Below are positions 61,455-64,000 of a DNA stretch of 64,000 nucleotides, in pieces (positions within the stretch are counted from its first letter, which is position 1; each line of letters begins with the position of its first letter). The stretch covers positions 62,001 through 126,000 of the forward strand of contig NZ_RHFH01000006.1 of assembly GCF_004745075.1 (NCBI RefSeq). The letters run 5' to 3'. Origin of the DNA: Brevibacterium sp. S111 (GTDB lineage Bacteria > Actinomycetota > Actinomycetes > Actinomycetales > Brevibacteriaceae). A program made the translations under genes and the position numbers. The notes beneath the pieces are model-generated. The model had not been told where the DNA came from. It searched no databases and worked only from the letters and a program-made list of their open reading frames with translations.

Positions 61455-63068
61455 CTACTTCTTGCCACCTGGGAAGATTCCGCCGAATCCCTTCGGCAGG
61501 TTCGAAGGGTCGAATTCCTCGTCCTTGTCCAGATCGACTCCGCCGAAGGCCGAGCCGACCGGGTCCTGGGTCTTGCCGGCCTTCTTATCGGCCAGCGCCT
61601 TCGCTTCCTGGGCGCGCTTGGCCGGGTTGCCCGACTGACCGCCCTTGCGGCCCTTTTTCTTCCCCGAGACCTTCTTCTTCCGGGCCCCCGGGCCACCGGG
61701 CATTCCGCCCATTCCGGGCATCTGCGGCATGCCACCGCCGCCACCGGGCATTCCGGGCATCCCGCCGCCGCGGGTCATCGAGCGCATCATCTTCTGCGCC
61801 TGGCCGAAACGCTCCATGAGCTGGTTGACCGCGGTGACGGTGGTGCCGGCACCCTTGGCGATGCGGGCGCGGCGGGAGCCGTTGAGGATCTTCGGGTTCG
61901 ATCGCTCCTGGGGTGTCATCGATCTCACAATCGCTTCGACCCGGTCGACCTCACGCTCGTCGAAGTTCGCCAGCTGTTCCTTGTACTGGCTCATGCCGGG
62001 CATCATGCCCAGCATCTTCTTCATCGAGCCCATCTTCTTCAGGCCCGCCATCTGCGTGAGGAAGTCGTTGAGATCGAAGTCCTCGCCGGCTTCGACCTTC
62101 TTCTTGAGCTTCTCGGTCTCTTTTTCGTCGAAGTTCTTCTCGGCCTGCTCGATGAGCGTCATGATGTCGCCCATGTCGAGGATCCGGTCAGCCATCCGGT
62201 CCGGATGGAACTGTTCGAAGTCCTTCATCGACTCACCGGTCGAGGCGAACATGATCGGCTTGCCGGTCACCTCGGCGACCGACAGTGCCGCACCGCCGCG
62301 GGAGTCGCCATCGAGCTTCGAGAGCACGACGCCGGTGAAGTCGACGCCTTCGAGGAACGCCTCGGCGGTCTTCACCGCGTCCTGGCCGATCATCGCGTCG
62401 ATGACGAAGAGGACTTCGTCGGGGTTGACCGCGGTGCGGATGTCCGCGGCCTGGGCCATGAGCTCCTCGTCGATGCCGAGCCGGCCGGCCGTGTCGACGA
62501 TGACGACATCGTGCAGCTTCGACTTCGCGACCTCGAGGGAGTCGGTGGCGACCTGGATCGGATCGCCCACGCCGTTGCCCGGTTCGGGAGCGTAGACGAC
62601 GGCTCCGGCACGTTCACCGACGATCTGGAGCTGGTTGACCGCATTGGGCCGCTGCAGGTCGGCGGCGACGAGCATCGGGCGGTGGCCCTCGGACTTCAGC
62701 CAGTGCGCGAGCTTTCCGGCCAGGGTGGTCTTACCGGCACCTTGGAGGCCCGCGAGCATGATGACCGTCGGCGGACGCTTGGCGAAGTTCAGACGGCGCG
62801 TCTGACCACCGAGGATGCCGACGAGTTCGTCGTTGACGATTTTGACGACCTGCTGGCCGGGATTGAGTGCGCCCGAGACTTCCTCGGACAGCGCACGCTC
62901 CCGGATCCGGCCGGTGAAGGCACGCACGACAGGCAGGGCGACGTCGGCGTCGAGCAGGGCACGTCTGATCTCACGAATGGTGGCATCGACGTCGGCTTCG
63001 GACAGCCGGCCCTTCCCGCGCAGATTCTTGAAAGTCGCGGTGAGCCTGTCTGACAGAGAGTTAAACAC
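61455..63068 (-). CDS. ffh: signal recognition particle protein Ffh
   Basis: 537 residues. The N-domain is followed by the GTPase core with GLQGAGKTTLAGKLA, DTAGRL and SKLDGDSRGGA, then the Met-rich M domain (RGGGMPGMPGGGGGMPQMPG) which is unusually Gly/Pro/Met-rich and long at its C-terminus. It targets signal-anchor proteins to FtsY and the membrane. The start is GTG at 63068 with AAGG seven bases upstream. It is downstream of amt; in other actinobacteria glnK and glnD lie between, but not here. Confidence 0.96.
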   Translation of the reverse strand: MFNSLSDRLTATFKNLRGKGRLSEADVDATIREIRRALLDADVALPVVRAFTGRIRERALSEEVSGALNPGQQVVKIVNDELVGILGGQTRRLNFAKRPPTVIMLAGLQGAGKTTLAGKLAHWLKSEGHRPMLVAADLQRPNAVNQLQIVGERAGAVVYAPEPGNGVGDPIQVATDSLEVAKSKLHDVVIVDTAGRLGIDEELMAQAADIRTAVNPDEVLFVIDAMIGQDAVKTAEAFLEGVDFTGVVLSKLDGDSRGGAALSVAEVTGKPIMFASTGESMKDFEQFHPDRMADRILDMGDIMTLIEQAEKNFDEKETEKLKKKVEAGEDFDLNDFLTQMAGLKKMGSMKKMLGMMPGMSQYKEQLANFDEREVDRVEAIVRSMTPQERSNPKILNGSRRARIAKGAGTTVTAVNQLMERFGQAQKMMRSMTRGGGMPGMPGGGGGMPQMPGMGGMPGGPGARKKKVSGKKKGRKGGQSGNPAKRAQEAKALADKKAGKTQDPVGSAFGGVDLDKDEEFDPSNLPKGFGGIFPGGKK

Positions 63069-63165
63069 GTACAAGCCTTCTTCACGATGATTTGGTCGAC
63101 TCTTAAGCCTAGCAACTCACCCGCGTCCGGCTGAAACCGTGAGTGCTGACAATGCCCGGTGAACT

Positions 63166-63178
63166 CTCGCCGAGGCGG
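63166..63178 (+). repeat. CTCGCCGAGGCGG element upstream of ffh
   Basis: Exact copy. Its CGAGGCGG half pairs with CCGCCTCG at 63181-63188 (two-base loop), giving an 8-bp hairpin. Confidence 0.6.
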
Positions 63179-63207
63179 CCCCGCCTCGCACTCCCCCACC
63201 CGCTCCC

Positions 63208-63242
63208 TCGCAACAGGCACCGTTAGTCGCAACAGGCACCGT
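63208..63242. repeat. 19-base-period direct repeat
   Basis: TCGCAACAGGCACCGT occurs at 63208-63223 and again at 63227-63242. Two equal sites a little under two helix turns apart suggest a binding site, possibly for a nitrogen regulator since amt is adjacent; that is only inference. Confidence 0.5.
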
Positions 63243-63395
63243 AAGCAGCAAACCCCCTCGCTGCGCCACGGTGATTTGCGGTGAACGATGATGGATGCCC
63301 GCCTGACTGCAGGAGAGAGCACCTGCAGACGGGCGGCGGGGCAGTGACCACCGGGCCGCAGTGACCGGCGGGAAGCGGCGGCCGCCGGTCGCAGG

Positions 63396-64000
63396 TCACC
63401 GGAAGGAGTAGGCCTGCTCCGCGTGCTCGAAGGCATCGATCCCCTCGAGCTCCTCGCGAGGGTCGATCCGCAGCCCCATCGTCCCGCGCAGCACCAGTGC
63501 GATGGCAAGCGTGGCGAGGCCGGCGAAGACGACGGCCACGAGACAGGCGAGCACCTGCGCGATGAGCAGTTCGAAACCGGCTCCGTAGAAGAGACCGGCC
63601 GGCCCGTCCTCGTGCGGGAAGGCGAAGAAGCCGATCATCACAGTGCCGATGACCCCCGCGACGAGGTGGACGGCCACCACATCGAGCGCATCGTCGTAGC
63701 GCAGACGATTCTTCGCCTCCACGGCGAAGATCGCTCCGGCACCTGCGGCGATGCCGATGAGCACGGCAGCATAGGGGTCGACGTCAGCGCACGCCGGGGT
63801 GATCGCGACGAGGCCGGCGATCGCTCCCGAGACGCTGCCGATGCTGCTCGGTCGCGAAGCCCGGAGACGTTCGATCACGATCCAGGTGATCATGCCGGCG
63901 GCCGGGCTGGCCAGGGTGTTGATCCAGATCAGACCGCCCTGTTCGATCGTCGCGGCGGCGCCCCCGTTGAAGCCGAACCATCCGAACCACAGCAGGGCCG
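63396..64000 (-). CDS. amt: ammonium transporter (N-terminal part cut by window edge)
   Basis: About 201 C-terminal residues. The run begins PALLWFGWFGFNGG, typical of Amt, and has the second conserved pore His in VVAVHLVAGVIGT. Five or six transmembrane helices are visible, then a cytoplasmic tail with RGTMGLRIDPREELEGIDAFEHAEQAY, where DxxEHxExAY is the family end. It carries ammonium across the membrane. The N-terminal portion lies beyond the window. No glnK partner gene follows. Confidence 0.94.
   Translation of the reverse strand, partial: ALLWFGWFGFNGGAAATIEQGGLIWINTLASPAAGMITWIVIERLRASRPSSIGSVSGAIAGLVAITPACADVDPYAAVLIGIAAGAGAIFAVEAKNRLRYDDALDVVAVHLVAGVIGTVMIGFFAFPHEDGPAGLFYGAGFELLIAQVLACLVAVVFAGLATLAIALVLRGTMGLRIDPREELEGIDAFEHAEQAYSFR

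Larger units (their letters stand above)
63069..63395. other. 327-base gap between amt and ffh
   Basis: No gene seen; glnK and glnD are absent. It contains a CTCGCCGAGGCGG copy with an inverted partner (63166-63188) and a 19-base-period direct repeat (63208-63242). The ffh promoter must lie here. Confidence 0.65.

Overview
The window is high-GC DNA with densely packed genes, many GTG starts and many ATGA/TGATG stop-start overlaps. Its gene order (rpsP-khpA-rimM-trmD-rplS-lepB-rnhB-DUF2469-yraN-comM-dprA-xerC, rpsB-tsf-pyrH-frr-cdsA-rlmN, dxr-rseP-ispG, nusA-ylxR-infB-rbfA, truB, ribF-rpsO-pnp-M16-dapB) is the core translation and cell-envelope block of Actinomycetota. The protein sequences and the Ala/Glu-rich tails suggest Micrococcales, most likely Brevibacterium; that assignment is inference. 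I recognised no rRNA, tRNA, CRISPR array, prophage or intact insertion sequence.

Layout. 1-3.4 kb: a truncated flavin/Fe-S oxidoreductase and two membrane proteins. 3.4-5.1 kb: dapB and sodA, separated by two perfect palindromic elements. 5.3-13.0 kb: the accessory part, a tight minus-strand operon of an amino-acid dehydrogenase, an ADP-forming acyl-CoA synthetase, a ThDP-dependent 2-oxo-acid decarboxylase and an acyl-CoA dehydrogenase. It is preceded by a TetR-type operator-like palindrome, with an SDR gene and a TetR regulator nearby. 13-27 kb: M16 peptidase, pnp, rpsO, ribF, a two-gene HTH/membrane module with its own half-site cluster, truB, a secreted zinc-site protein, rbfA, infB, ylxR, nusA and rimP. 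27-34 kb: a DUF4439 lipoprotein coupled to a phosphotransferase-fold protein, a third palindrome, a TauE-like permease, proS, an NrtR-like regulator with a degenerate Nudix box, an S4 RNA-binding protein and a GNAT protein. 34-43 kb: ispG, a serine hydrolase, rseP, dxr, a glutaryl-CoA-dehydrogenase-like gene, a PrmC-like methyltransferase and a DivIVA-domain protein. 43-64 kb: rlmN, cdsA, frr, pyrH, tsf, rpsB, a fused M23/VanY-like wall hydrolase, xerC, dprA, comM, yraN, DUF2469, rnhB, two signal peptidases, rplS, trmD, rimM, khpA, rpsP, ffh and a truncated amt.

How they work together: most genes serve ribosome and tRNA maturation, RNA decay, isoprenoid and phospholipid synthesis, protein export and wall growth. 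The accessory operon looks like an oxidative amino-acid or 2-oxo-acid degradation route ending in an acyl-CoA dehydrogenase. The most unusual signals are non-coding: a family of three perfect palindromes whose arms have changed in matched pairs, a 13-mer (CTCGCCGAGGCGG) over-represented between genes, and long perfect hairpins at operon joints, including one that overlaps the start region of the M16 gene.
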